Part shown: piece after piece, positions 34,387 to 44,843 of the stretch | How the letters are laid out: each line of letters starts with the position of its first letter | How positions within the stretch are numbered: the first letter of the stretch is position 1 | DNA from: Peromyscus leucopus | Lineage: Eukaryota > Chordata > Mammalia > Rodentia > Cricetidae | Assembly: GCF_004664715.2 (NCBI RefSeq) | Contig: NC_051070.1 | Coordinates: 46,882,456 to 46,946,455, forward strand | Length of the DNA: 64,000 bases | Direction of reading: 5' to 3' | The notes under the pieces: model-generated | What the model was told of the DNA's origin: nothing | Seen by the model: only the letters and a program-made list of their open reading frames with translations | Database searches by the model: none | Program-made: the position numbers and the translations under genes

Positions 34387-34474
34387 TGCTTCCCTGTCTC
34401 CATTTGCTCAGATGTGGCAGTGAAAAGCTCAAGTCCCAGGAGCATCAACAACACATTTCAAACCAGAACCACGC

Positions 34475-34664
34475 TGTCTTAGCTACTTTTCTATGGCTGT
34501 GACAAAACACCATGGCCAGGGTAGCTTATAGGAGAAAGCGTTTATTGGGGCTTGTAGTTTTAGATGGGTAGAGTTCATGACCATCATGGTAAGGATTATG
34601 GCAGCAGGCAGGCAGGTTTGGTGCTAGAGCAGTAGCTGAGAGCTCACATCTTGAAACACAGTCA

Positions 34665-34708
<44 letters not shown>

Positions 34709-34895
34709 GGGGGGGGAGATTGAGAGAGAAATTGGGCATGACCCATGTCTTTTGAAACCTCAAAGCCTAGCCCCAGTGACACACCTCCTCCAACAAGGCC
34801 ACACCTTCTAATCCTTCCCAAACAGTTCCACCAAGTAGGAACCAAGTATTCAAATACATGAGCCTATGGGGGCCATTCTCATTCAAGCCATCACA
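34475..34895 (-). mobile_element. MT-family MaLR LTR
   Basis: Starts TGTCTTAGCTACTTTTCTAT and ends CATTCAAGCCATCACA. Internal landmarks GTGACACACCTCCTCCAACA and GGCCACACCTTCTAATCC are the reverse complement of MT LTRs. A (CA)n plus G run (34666-34717) sits inside. Confidence 0.88.
34666..34717. repeat. (CA)n plus poly(G) inside MT LTR
   Basis: About 20 CA units run directly into about 11 G. Confidence 0.97.
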
Positions 34896-35080
34896 CATGG
34901 CAAATACAAGCAATGACAAGATTGACATGTCTTGAACAAAAACTGGACTCTTATCGACTTTGAACCTCTGCAAGAACTATCTACATCTTGAGTTTCAATC
35001 TTATGGGTGCAGATATTAGTCATTTTAATAGAATCCATTTCACTTCCATTGCCAGTTTTGTCAGTAAGAAAGCCAGCAAC

Positions 35081-35155
35081 CGGGGTTGGGGATTTAGCTG
35101 AGTGGTAGAGCGCTTGCCCAGCAAGCACAAGGCCCTGGGTTCGGTCCTCAGCTCC
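35081..35155 (+). mobile_element. ID element, full length, with 15-bp target-site duplication
   Basis: CGGGGTTGGGGATTTAGCTG to TTCGGTCCTCAGCTCCC, containing AGAGCGCTTGCCCAGCAAGC. The flanks AAGAAAGCCAGCAAC (35066-35080) and AAGAAAGCCAACAAC (35176-35190) are the duplication. Confidence 0.93.
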
Positions 35156-35454
35156 CAGGATGGGGTGGGAGGGAGAAGAAAGCCAACAACTGAGTAAGCA
35201 ATCCTGGAGAGACACAGGTTCATTTCAGAAAGTCTCAGGTAGGCCTGGACTGAGCATGGAGTTGGTCTGGTAGGATTATAGGACACTAGGTTAGAACAGA
35301 TTGGATTACAAATAGCCTTGATGTCAGGCTGGTAATGAAAAGAACTCTGGTGGAAGTTGAAGCCACACTGTGTGTCAGCCTTAATGATTAGTCCACTTGC
35401 TTTGTTTACCTCATTCTTCACAAGCAGGGCTGCTGGTGAGTCAGTCTATTCATC

Positions 35455-35560
35455 CCTCTTCAGAGTTTAGAGAGGTTTGATAACCTGCCCAAAGCTACAC
35501 AGCTTGTAGTTATAAATCTAGTATTAGAACCAAATCATTCTGACTCTATAAACTGGGTTC
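35455..35560 (-). repeat. MIR SINE relic
   Basis: AGAGAGGTTTGATAACCTGC, CCAAAGCTACACAGCTTGTA and TCTGACTCTATAAACTG keep the MIR order on the reverse strand. Confidence 0.6.
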
Positions 35561-35817
35561 CTAGGCAGCAAGGAGTATGGGTTTTATCCTAATAGTTGGG
35601 GAATTTCTTTTTTTTTTTTTTTTTTGTCAAAATGTAGTATGAAAGGCTAAACAATTAAGCAGAGCATCATCCTCTCTCTATCTCTATTATCATTTGCAGC
35701 GCAGAGGCAAACATTTTTACCTGTTAAATCATCACTGTTATCACCATTTCCAAGTCTTGATTTCTTGATCACTGTGTCTTGGTTTTACAATTGTACCTAT
35801 GATCTTATGTTTTCGTC

Positions 35818-36425
35818 TGTTTTGTTTTGGTCAACTTGACACAAGTTCAGTTCATCTGGGAACAGGAAACTTCAACTGAGAAGATGCCTCCAGCAGACTG
35901 GCCTGCAGCAAGTGTATATATAAGACATTTTCTTGGATTTTGGCCTGGTTAAGAATTTGGCTGGTTAAGCATGTGGCTGGTTAAGCATTCAGGCTTTGGA
36001 GCAATAATTCAGCTGAGACCCATTCCGGATGAAGACTCAGAGGCCTCCAGTCTGAGGAGACAAGACCAGCTGACGAACTGGCAAGGTGAGATAGCTGTGG
36101 TTTGTTCTGTCTCTCTGATCTACCAACATGGACCCCAATAAAAAAAAAAAAAAAGACATTTTCTTGATTCCTGATAGATGGGAAGAGCTCAGTCCTCTGT
36201 GGGTGGTGCCACCCATTGGGCCGGTTGTCCTGAGTTGTATAAGAAAGCAAACTGAGCAAGACATGGAGAACAAGACAGTAAGAAGCATTCCTCTGTGGTC
36301 TCTGCTTTGGCTCCTGCCTTGAGTTCCAGCTTTGCTTCCCCTAATGATGGACTGTAACTTATAACCTGAAATAAACCCTTTCCTCCCTAAGTTGGTCACT
36401 GTTTTATCATAACAATTAAAAGCAA
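35818..36425 (+). mobile_element. ORR1 MaLR LTR, interrupted by an insertion
   Basis: 5' part: TTTTGGTCAACTTGACACAA and AGATGCCTCCAGCAGACTGG. After the insertion (35936-36152) it resumes with TGTGGGTGGTGCCACCCATT, AAGAAAGCAAACTGAGCAAG and AAATAAACCCTTTCCTCCCT. Confidence 0.85.
35936..36152 (+). mobile_element. Poly(A)-tailed retroposed insert of uncertain family inside ORR1
   Basis: About 217 bp ending AACATGGACCCCAATA plus A14. It is flanked by AAGACATTTTCTTG at 35922-35935 and 36153-36166. A near-tandem GGTTAAG(A/C)AT..TGGCTGGTTAAGCAT unit lies at its left end. Parts resemble sequence I recall as common in rodents, but I cannot name the family. The poly(A) tail and 14-bp duplication indicate L1-type retroposition. 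Confidence 0.7.
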
Positions 36426-36620
36426 ATGAGGGCATTATCTATTTCCCTAACAAATGATGGTAACTTAGGTCTCAGTTTCTATTTGTCTACATCACAAGCC
36501 CCATCTTTCACATAAATATCAATTCTGTTAAATAACATTCACATTATTTTGACAGGTGAATATCCTGAGCCAGGTAGTACCAATCAAAAGTATTACTCTT
36601 TTTAATTCTTCCTTCCTTTC

Positions 36621-37011
36621 TGTTGGAATTCCTGGCCACTCCTCCAGCTATATGACCGCACATGCACAGTTCAGTAGCCAAACAGGGACCTTACCTATGT
36701 GTGCTGCATGATCACGTAAATGGTATGCAACATGATCACACAACCTATGCGCATGCATGGCATAGCTCCTTAAAGCCATATGCATATGTGCAGTGGAATC
36801 CTTAAGAATTGGGTGACAGACTCCTTCTCTCCCATTTCCTCCCCCCTCTGTCTGTTCTCCTCCCCCTCTCACTGTGCACATGTCTTTCACAGGCCTGGTC
36901 ACTCTCTCTTCTGTCCCTCCCTTCTCCTAATATAACTGCTCTGATAATGGGTTTTGTCATGCCTGGTGGCCTTTCTCACATGGTAATGGTGCCGCCGCTT
37001 AATGAATAACA
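36621..37011 (+). mobile_element. Putative IAP/ERVK-like solo LTR
   Basis: Begins TGTTGGAATTCCTGGCCACT and ends CTTAATGAATAACA, with GCGCATGC and AGCTCCTTAAAG elements as in IAP-type LTRs. Clear flanking duplications were not found. Confidence 0.5.
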
Positions 37012-37032
37012 CAGCACCTCAGCATTAAAACC

Positions 37033-37200
37033 AACATTTAGCTGGGCGGTGGTGGCGCACGCCTTTAATCCCAGCACTTGGGAGGCAGAGGCAGGCGGAT
37101 CTCTCTGAGTTCAAGGTCAGCCTGGGCTACAGAGCGAGATCCAGGAAAGGCGCAAAGCTACACAGAGAAACCCTGTCTCGAAAAACAAAAAAACAAAAAA
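37033..37200 (+). mobile_element. B1 SINE, cricetid-type core (young looking)
   Basis: Almost consensus B1: GCTGGGCGGTGGTGGCGCAC to AACCCTGTCTCGAAAAAC, with AGGAAAGGCGCAAAGCTACA, then an A-rich tail running into (AAAT)n and C23. Confidence 0.96.
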
Positions 37201-37231
37201 CAAACAAACAAAAAATTTAAATAAATAAATA

Positions 37232-37254
37232 CCCCCCCCCCCCCCCCCCCCCCC
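37232..37254. repeat. Poly(C) tract (C23)
   Basis: A run of 23 C between two oppositely oriented B1 elements. Confidence 0.9.
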
Positions 37255-37413
37255 GTCTTCCTTTCTTTCTTTCAAGATGGGGTTTCTCTGTGGAATAGCC
37301 CTGGCTTCCTAGAATTCACTTTGTAGACCAGGCTGGCCACAAACTCACAGAGATCTACCTGTCTCTGCCTCCTGAGTGCTGGGATTAAGGGCATGCACTA
37401 CCACCACCCGGCT
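37255..37413 (-). mobile_element. B1 SINE (inverted relative to 37033-37200)
   Basis: It reads TTTCAAGATGGGGTTTCTCT, TTTGTAGACCAGGCTGGCCA and CACTACCACCACCCGGCT. The older core CCCTGGCTTCCTAGAATTC replaces the GCGCCTTTCC variant. Confidence 0.92.
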
Positions 37414-37537
37414 CCTTTTTCCTTTCTTGAATAGCCTTTTTCTTCTCTTGGATTTAATTATTTTCTTGCTTTTAAAACATTGGCTTCAGTTTTCTGTCCC
37501 CAAACCATGCCCAAGGGATAATGTATCTCTTACTATG

Positions 37538-37915
37538 TGTCTTAGTCACTGTTCTATTACTGTGAGAGATGCCATGACCATGGCAACTCTTATAAAGGAA
37601 AATATTTAATGGGGGGGGGGGGCTTGTTTACAGTTTCAAAAGCTTAGTCTATTATCATCATAGTGAAGAGCATGGCAGGTACTGGAATAGTAGTTGAGAG
37701 CTACATCCTAATCTACAGGCAGAGAAAGAGACACACTGGACTTGGCATTGACTTTTGAAACCTTAAAGCCCATCCCCAGTGATACACCCCTACACACACA
37801 TACCTCCTAAGCAAGGCAACGCCTCCTAATCCTTTCAAATAGTGCCACTCCCTGATAACTAAGCATTCAAATCTATGCGTAGCCCACAGGGGCCACTCTT
37901 ATTCAAACCACCACA
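37538..37915 (-). mobile_element. MT-family MaLR LTR with 5-bp target-site duplication
   Basis: Starts TGTCTTAGTCACTGTTCTAT and ends TTCAAACCACCACA. Identical CTATG flanks lie at 37533-37537 and 37916-37920, the 5-bp duplication typical of ERVL/MaLR. A G tract lies near 37611-37622. Confidence 0.93.
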
Positions 37916-38369
37916 CTATGTTTACACTCTCTATGAGTCTGATGAGTTTCCTGTTCCTGGGGGCCTCTTGTCCAGGATCTCCAACCTCAGGCAGTTTGGA
38001 ACAACAGCTTTCTGTCTAATGCAGATGCGGCCTGGAATCCCCCCTAGCATCCTGTTGAGTATCCCTGGCCTTTTGTTCCCTGCATCCATCAATTCCTGGG
38101 TGTCACATCAACCTCTTGCCATTGCCCCTCTCTTGGAGGAACCTCACTGTCTCTATTATTTACTGAGAAAAGAGGCTTGGGAAGAGGTTTTGTGTGAACG
38201 TCATTTACAAAAAGGTCATCTTCTACCCGTAAATTTAGTAGGTTTAGTTGCCACTCCCTTTGGGAGCCATTTTCTAACAACCACACTAGGTGAAAAGGTT
38301 TTTCTCATAAGACCTTGCTTGCCCTCTACTGATGAGGAAGTCAATCAATTCTTGATTGTTTATATGCAC

Positions 38370-38905
38370 AGTCAGCTTTCCACATCCAAGGGTTCACATT
38401 CATAAAGTCAATCAGTCGGATTGAAAATACTCAGAAAAGCTGGGCATGGTGGCTCATGCTTTAATCCAGCCCTGGGAAGACAGAGGCTGGAGGATCTCTG
38501 TGATTTTGAGACTGGCCTGGTCTATGTAGTGAGTTCTAGGACAGCTAGGGCTATGTACAGAGACCCTGTCTCATTCCACCTACCACTCCCCCAGAAAGAA
38601 AAAGAAAATACTGAGAAAAATGATCTGTGTCTGTACCAAACAGGTATTTGTTTGTTTGTTTGGTTGGTTGGTTTTTTTGTTTGTTTGTTTTGGCGGTGGC
38701 CGGTCATTATCCCTTAAATAATACAATGTAAAACCTATTTACATCACACTGTGTTGGGTATTCTATGTATTTAGAGATGAGTTAAAGTATATGAGAGGAT
38801 GCATACGTGACATGCAAGCAGTCATTTCTGTGAGGAATTTATGTATGTAGCCTTGCAGGTCCTGAACCCACCTTTGGCAGGTACTGAGAGGCAAGTATAA
38901 TCTAC
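38370..38905. mobile_element. Tigger/MER2-like DNA transposon, interrupted by B1
   Basis: CAGTCAGCTTTCCACATCC, then AAGGGTTCACATTCATAAAG at the left and GGTCCTGAACCCACCTTTGG, CAGGTACTGAGAGGCAAGT at the right match the inverted ends of Tigger/MER2-type elements. The middle ATTATCCCTTAAATAATACA and GAGATGAGTTAAAGTATATG also fit. It is split by a B1 and a (GTTT)n tract (38648-38690). Confidence 0.65.
38439..38603 (+). mobile_element. B1 SINE inserted in Tigger-like element
   Basis: GCTGGGCATGGTGGCTCATG to GACCCTGTCTCATTCC plus a purine-rich tail. The 16-bp duplication GAAAATACTCAGAAAA (38423-38438) / GAAAATACTGAGAAAA (38604-38619) differs at one base. Confidence 0.9.
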
Positions 38906-40071
38906 CCTTCCTGCCCACTCAAAACTTTTTTTATTTATCTTCAGTTTCTTAAATGATGAATCAGCATGGGCCTGACACATATCTCATGGGCTGGGAGTTT
39001 TATAAATCATCTGAATTGGGACACACATGATCTCTAAAGCCTTCATTATTCTTCCTAATTTTCTCTCCTCCGTGTCCTCCATTTTCTCTGTTCTCTTTCT
39101 GGAAATCTCTCTGTCTGTATCTGTCTGTCTGTCTGTCTGTCTGTCTCTCCCTCCATTCTTTCCCTCTCTCTCTACCTCCCCCCTTCTCTCCCCCTCCTCC
39201 CCAGGCTCTTGCTTTGTAACCTAGGCTGGCCTAGAACTCCCCGGAGCTGGCCTCCTGAATGATGGGATTCCAGTGTGCTCCTATATGCCTCGTCTGTGTG
39301 GATCTTATCCAGACACCGACCTTCCTAAGATGAGCTTTTATGGCCGGAGGGTCCGTTTTCTGTCCTTTATCTTTTGTTTACTCCTTGGGAGTTTTCTCCT
39401 CTTTGTTCACCTCCTTTTATTGAGGTGCCATTCTTGGAGTCATTAGCGTAATTCCCAAGAGCTCCTTTGTACCCTTTGAGATAATTTTGCCCCGTGGCTT
39501 CCTCCTAGTTTCCTGACTGACGCATTTTCTCTGTCTCTGTGAAGATATTCACCTTGGTTTATTAGCCATTTCCTCCTGCCCCAACTGTTCTTGATTCATC
39601 CAAGTATCTCTTCTCAAAAGCCTGTTTACTTTAGTAGGGGTTGTCTGGCCAGCCGGCGGGGAGGTCAGGGCGTTGGCAGGACCTTTGCTGACTGGTGGTA
39701 ACGTTGGTGTTGGGAGGACGTTGCTGCACATTTTTCATAGGGGAGTGTGAAATCTACTTTTATGTGCTGTAGAGCCCATTTGTTTGCTTTTATACCGGGC
39801 CAGACATTGTGAATGTATTTTATACATGCAGCTGTCATGTACAATATATAAAAGCAAAATACATACACGCGTAGATCAACAGGCAAACAAGAAAGTAAGT
39901 AGGCTTCCCAGAGAAAAGGAATCCTGCCTGCGTATAACAAGGAAGTTCTGCCTCAGTTTCCAACCTGTTGGCTTGTCCAAAGAATTTCAGACATCCTCTC
40001 TTACCCCTTTCTCTAGCTTCCATATCAGCCACATAGGCTTCAGACTTTCTAGCCCTCACAATTATTCAAGC

Positions 40072-40074
<3 letters not shown>

Positions 40075-40122
<48 letters not shown>
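40075..40122. repeat. (CA)n microsatellite
   Basis: About 24 CA units. Confidence 0.97.
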
Positions 40123-40124
<2 letters not shown>

Positions 40125-40630
40125 TTGGCTCTGTGGAGATCCCTGTCAGACACAGGGAGCCTCTGTTTTCTCTATATTTAGGCCTTGCCTCTTCTGCTGG
40201 CCAGATTTCTCTACAAAGATTCCCTTGGTCTCCTCACTGAATGTGCAGCCTGCTAACCAAGGAGGAGGCTGCAAGAGTTTGCCTAGTCTCTTGATTTTGT
40301 GGAGGTACCCCCCTCCAAATCACTCTGTCCAGAGAAAAAGAAACCTTTTCTAAAAAGTTACAACCTTCATACAGAAAAAGAAAGTAAACTACCACCTGAA
40401 TTTGAGTTCATTAACTTCTAACATTACACTTAAGAGTTCTTGGATATATATTCTGAGTCTTTATCCTCAGTTTTCAAGTTGTCGGGCAGAGGAATGTGTT
40501 ACATTGTGGCATTTTTGTACACACTTTGTTCTTATTGGTCCTCCTCCACACACTGCTTGCCCAAGTCCTTGTTTCCACCATTGGATGCCTGACTCTGCTC
40601 TGATCCCCTTTCTAGTCTCATTACCTGGAC

Positions 40631-40632
<2 letters not shown>

Positions 40633-40703
<71 letters not shown>
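40633..40703. repeat. (TC)n microsatellite
   Basis: About 35 perfect TC units, the longest dinucleotide run in the window. Confidence 0.97.
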
Positions 40704-40706
<3 letters not shown>

Positions 40707-40737
40707 TTTAAAATCTAGGGTCTGCATATGAGACAAC

Positions 40738-42540
40738 ATGTGGCATTTGTCTTTTGAGTCTGGGTCTTTTTACTTCACATAATGATTTTTCCAGTTTCAC
40801 CCATTTTCCTGGAAATGTCATAATTTAGTTTTCTATACAGCTAAATACAATTATACTGTGCCTTTGGACCACAATTTCTTCATCTATTCGTCGGCCAAGG
40901 GATATCTAGGCTGGTTCCATTTCTTGTCTGTTGTGAACAGTGTAATAATAACACACATGGATGTGTAAGCATCTCTGTGCTGGGACCTCAAGTCCTTTGG
41001 GTCTCTGCCCGGAGTCATATCACCAGGTCAGATGGTAGTCCTATTTTTAGCTTTTTGAAAAACGTCCGCATTGATTTTCATACTGGCTGCATACGTTTAC
41101 GTTCCCACCAGCAGTGAATAGGGATTCGTCTTTCTCCACATCTGTGCCAACAACATTTGTTGTCCCTGTTTTCTTGATGTTAGTCCTGACTGGGATGAGC
41201 TGACGTCTCAACTTAGTTTTAATTTGCATTTCCTGATGGCTGAAGATGTTGAACACTTTCAAATATTTATTGGCCATTTATTTTTCTACTTTTGAGACCT
41301 ATCCCATTCATTAGCCTATTTATTGATTAGAAGATTTGGGGTTTTGGGTTTTTTGGTGTGGGGGGGGGGTTAGTTCTTTGTATATTGTAAATATTAAACT
41401 CTTTGTTTAAAGTATAGTTTTAAAAGCATTTTCCTCACTCTGTAGGCTGTCTCTTTATTCTTGTGATTGTTCCCTTCCTAGGCAAAAGCCTTTAGATTTC
41501 AGTTTTTGCCTATGCCTGTATCTTAAAGTGCTTTCTCTGTTTTCCTCGACAGTTTGAGGGATTAAGGCCTGGTGTTAAGGTCTTTAAAGCACTTGAATTG
41601 ACGGTTGTGCACAGTGAGAGATGTGGTTCTAATTTCATTCTTCTGTTTGTGAATAAATAGGTCGTTTACCGGGCAACCAATTTCTCTATGTTGGTTTTGT
41701 CTTCTGATGCTTTGATGAAAGTATTTACCAGATATTAGAGTTTTCTTGTAGCGTTTTTGGTGTCTTTTAAGTATGGAATCATACCATTTGCAAATAAGGA
41801 CAATTTGACCCCATCCTTCCCGATTCGTATCTCTTTTCTTTCTCTTGTCTTATTGCTAAGCTAAGACTCTTGCTCTAGCTAAGATTCAAGCACTATACTG
41901 AGTGGAGAGAGTAAGAGCCCTCATCTCGGCGAGGTGGTGGCGCACACCTTTAATCCCAGCACTCAGGTGGCAGAGCCAAGCAGATCTCTGTGAGTTCGAG
42001 GCCAGCCTGGGCTACAGAGGCGATCCAGGACAGTCACCAAAGCTACACAGAGAAGCCCTGTCTCGAAAAAACAAAAAACAACAACAACAACAACAAAAAG
42101 AGCCCTTATCTCATTTCAAATTTAGAGGAACACTCACAGTCCCCCCATTTGGTATAATGCTGGATCTGTTTGTCACATGTAGCTTTATTGTACTGATGTA
42201 TGCTCCTTCTATTCCTAGTTTTTACAGAACTTTTATGGTGAAAGGATGTTGAACTTTGTCAAATAGCTTTTCTTTGTCTACTGAAATGATCATGTGATCT
42301 CTGTCCTTAAATCTCCTTATTTGTTTTATTTCATCAGTCAATTTGTGTATGTTTTACCCACCTTGCATTGTTTGATAAGACTATCTTGGTCATCATGTAT
42401 GACCTTCTAAATGTGTACTGCATGTATTTTGTTGAGTATCTTTGCATCTGTATCCATCATGGAAATTGGTGTGTAGTTTTCTTTTGTTGTTGTTGCTATG
42501 CCCTTATCTGGATTTTATTACAATTATTTTTTTTTAATTC
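40738..42540 (-). mobile_element. Old L1 fragment, antisense (ORF2/3' region), interrupted by B1
   Basis: The plus strand follows the antisense L1 ORF2 pattern: CTAGGCTGGTTCCATTTCTT, ATCACCAGGTCAGATGGTAG, TTTACGTTCCCACCAGCAGT, TAATTTGCATTTCCTGATGG, and farther on GGAAATTGGTGTGTAGTTTT. It is full of stops and frameshifts, with no intact reading frame. Confidence 0.8.
41928..42098 (+). mobile_element. B1 SINE inserted in the L1 fragment
   Basis: GGCGAGGTGGTGGCGCACAC to CCCTGTCTCGAAAAAAC with a (CAA)n tail. Duplication AGAGCCCTCATCTC (41914-41927) / AGAGCCCTTATCTC (42099-42112). Confidence 0.94.
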
Positions 42541-42574
42541 ATCTTGCCTAGATGGCTACCAAATTGTGATAGTT

Positions 42575-42917
42575 TGTCTTAATTTGGGTTTTATTGCTGT
42601 GAAGAGACACCATAACCATGGCAATTCTCTTCACAAAGGAAAACATTTAACTAGGACTGGCGTACAATTCAGAGGTTTAGGCTATTATTGTCACAGAGGA
42701 AAGCATGGCAGCATGCAGGCAGACTTGGTGCTGGAGAGGTAGCTGAGAGTTCTACATCTGGATCAGCAGGCAACAGGAGAGAGTAACCCTGGGTCTGGCT
42801 TGAGCATCTGAGACCTCAGAGCCCGCCCCCAGTGACACACTTCCTCCAGCAAGGCCACGCCTCCTAATTGTATCTCTCCCTATGGGCCTATGAGGGGCAT
42901 TTTTTTTCAGTACCACA
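42575..42917 (-). mobile_element. MT-family MaLR LTR
   Basis: Starts TGTCTTAATTTGGGTTTTAT and ends TTTTTTCAGTACCACA, with AGAGACACCATAACCATGGC and GTGACACACTTCCTCCAGCA. The flanks TAGTT and TGGTT differ by one base. Confidence 0.9.
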
Positions 42918-43237
42918 TGGTTCAACTTGAAATTTTTACTACAAGATTTACATTCACTATAAATCATACTTTGAATTTTGAGTTTTTGTGCTTTTTCCAG
43001 AATATTGATATGTGGTAGAATAGGGTCTCAAGCTGCTAGGCAGTGGCAGCCAGACACAAGTCTCAGAGTTGTGTAACCACAGGGAAAGCAACTGAAATTT
43101 TACAGTATACTGTGCTCAACTCTCATATTCAGTAGGTGAAGTATACTACATTCATTTTCACATTCCGAACCTATGAGTTTATTGTATTTTAACCCCATTG
43201 TAAGTTAAGGAACATGAACTCTGTCCAGTCATAAGTT

Positions 43238-43450
43238 ATTTTGTTTTATTTTGGACCCAGGACATTTTGCATGCTGGACAGTACTCTGACATTGAACCAC
43301 ATCTCCAGGCTCTCGTTGTTGGGTTTGTTTTTTCTCCTTGTTATTGTTGTTGTTGAGACAAGATCTCACTGTCTAGGCTGTGTTCTCACTCATGATCTTC
43401 CTTCCTTGGCCTCCCAAATGCTGTGATTCCAGGCATTCACTCCTGCTCAA
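43238..43450 (-). mobile_element. B4-type SINE, diverged
   Basis: An ID-like reverse part (GGACCCAGGACATTTTGCAT, GAACCACATCTCCAGGCT) is followed by a B1-like reverse part (GAGACAAGATCTCACTGTCT, CCCAAATGCTGTGATTCCAG). Confidence 0.6.
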
Positions 43451-43454
43451 TAAT

Positions 43455-44100
43455 TTTGCTTCTAGCCAGCAACTGAACCAATGTAGCTGGGACAATTTGT
43501 GTGCCTAGTCCTTTTACAACGTCAGGGGTCTAATCTTGACTGAAGAATCCTAAAACTGGAGACTCCACAAAGGGGTCTCTATAAGAATATTCTTTGCCTA
43601 CAAGCAAAAGATATACTTGAAGCTGTTTCAGTAGTAACCAATTTATAGTCTCATGTAGCTGGAACTCCAGGAGATGGAAAGTCTAGATTTGCTCCAGTGG
43701 GACCCCATACCACCATGCACAAGGTGCTTTCCTGTGTCTGGCTCAGCAGCTCAACATCCTATGTGTGCAGTCAACAACACCCCCTCACATAGGTTCCAGA
43801 GGTTGCAGCAGTTACCACTTGTGAGTATGAAGATGGCAAAGAATGGAGAGAATTGTGTTCCTATGTGTATCTTTCTGTTTTTAACTAACAACAAAAAGGT
43901 TTTCCAGAAGTGTCCCCCCAAAAACATACCCTTAGGTAAGGACGGGTCAAGGTGTCAGTAACTAAGCTTGTCTCTGACAAAAAAAAATAGACTACAGTGA
44001 TCTCCTTTGCTGATGGCTGTCTTCTCTGAGCACATAGACCCAGAAACTCAACACAGGGGTTGAGGTTGGGACTGGTTCTTCAGTAGACAGTGAGTAATCT
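43455..44100. other. Unassigned intergenic sequence
   Basis: No gene or repeat family recognised. Confidence 0.5.
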
Positions 44101-44104
44101 TGCC

Positions 44105-44285
44105 TGAGGAGGGTGTGGTTGTATATACCAGAATTACAGAATCCAGGAGGCTGAGGCAAGAAGATCAAAAGTTCATGGCCAGTCTCAGCAACAGAGAGAG
44201 TTCAAGGTCAGCCTGGGCTACATGAGACCCTTAAAAAAAATCCCCAATCATTATCATCATCACCATCATCATCATCATCACCATC
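44105..44285 (+). mobile_element. Old B1-like SINE followed by (ATC)n
   Basis: GAGGGTGTGGTTGTATATAC, CCAGGAGGCTGAGGCAAGAA and AAGGTCAGCCTGGGCTACAT, then an A tail and (ATC)n at about 44248-44285. Confidence 0.65.
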
Positions 44286-44289
44286 TTGC

Positions 44290-44840
44290 TGGAAAGAGCA
44301 AGATTTGCTATTCTTTTCTTCCTGTGCTGAACTCAGAACTCATGCTGATGAAGCATTAAAAGAGTTCCCAATAGGAGAAGATAGTTCTTACCTTTACTAA
44401 GGCCTATATACGTCACAAGCCAGGTGGAAAGTGATAGGACATTCTATCTTGCATTTGTCTTCCTATGAGGTTAAAACCTATTTGGTTTTAACTACCCACC
44501 TTCCAAAATATACTGAAATACTTGAGGCTGGCTCATAGTCCTGGAAAACAAGGTCAAGACACTACGTTTAGTGATGACCTTCTTGCTGGTAGTCATAAGA
44601 CTGCATAGCATCATGTGGCAAGAGGTAGAGAGTGAGTTTATTAAGAGTTAGTGTGTGTGTATATATGTGGGTGTCTTCTGGTCTCTTTCCCTCATACAAG
44701 GTGACCAGGATGCAATCGTGGGGGTTCACTTTTCAAAGGTCCAACCTCTAAACACTCTTGTCATATTAAATATGCACCCTCTTTTTACTTCACAGTGGGG
44801 ATCACATTTTCTTTTTCTTGGAAAAGAAAATACATGTGAT
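44290..44840. other. Unassigned intergenic sequence
   Basis: No gene or repeat recognised. Confidence 0.5.
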
Positions 44841-44843
44841 GAC

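Larger units (their letters stand above)
38908..40735. other. Unassigned intergenic sequence with several microsatellites
   Basis: It contains (CTGT)n at about 39115-39145, a B1 remnant near 39205-39290 (CTAGGCTGGCCTAGAACTCC), (CA)n at 40075-40122 and (TC)n at 40633-40703. No gene recognised. Confidence 0.5.

Noticed and set aside
35081..35155. tRNA-Ala-like gene
   Set aside because: It is an ID SINE: it continues into the ID 3' sequence and is bounded by a 15-bp retroposition duplication. The same applies to 3695-3768 and 30595-30671.
38371..38436. Conserved non-coding element near a gene
   Set aside because: Its match to Tigger/MER2 terminal sequence explains the apparent conservation.
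40738..42540. Active L1 with ORF2
   Set aside because: Antisense, fragmentary, full of stops and split by a B1.
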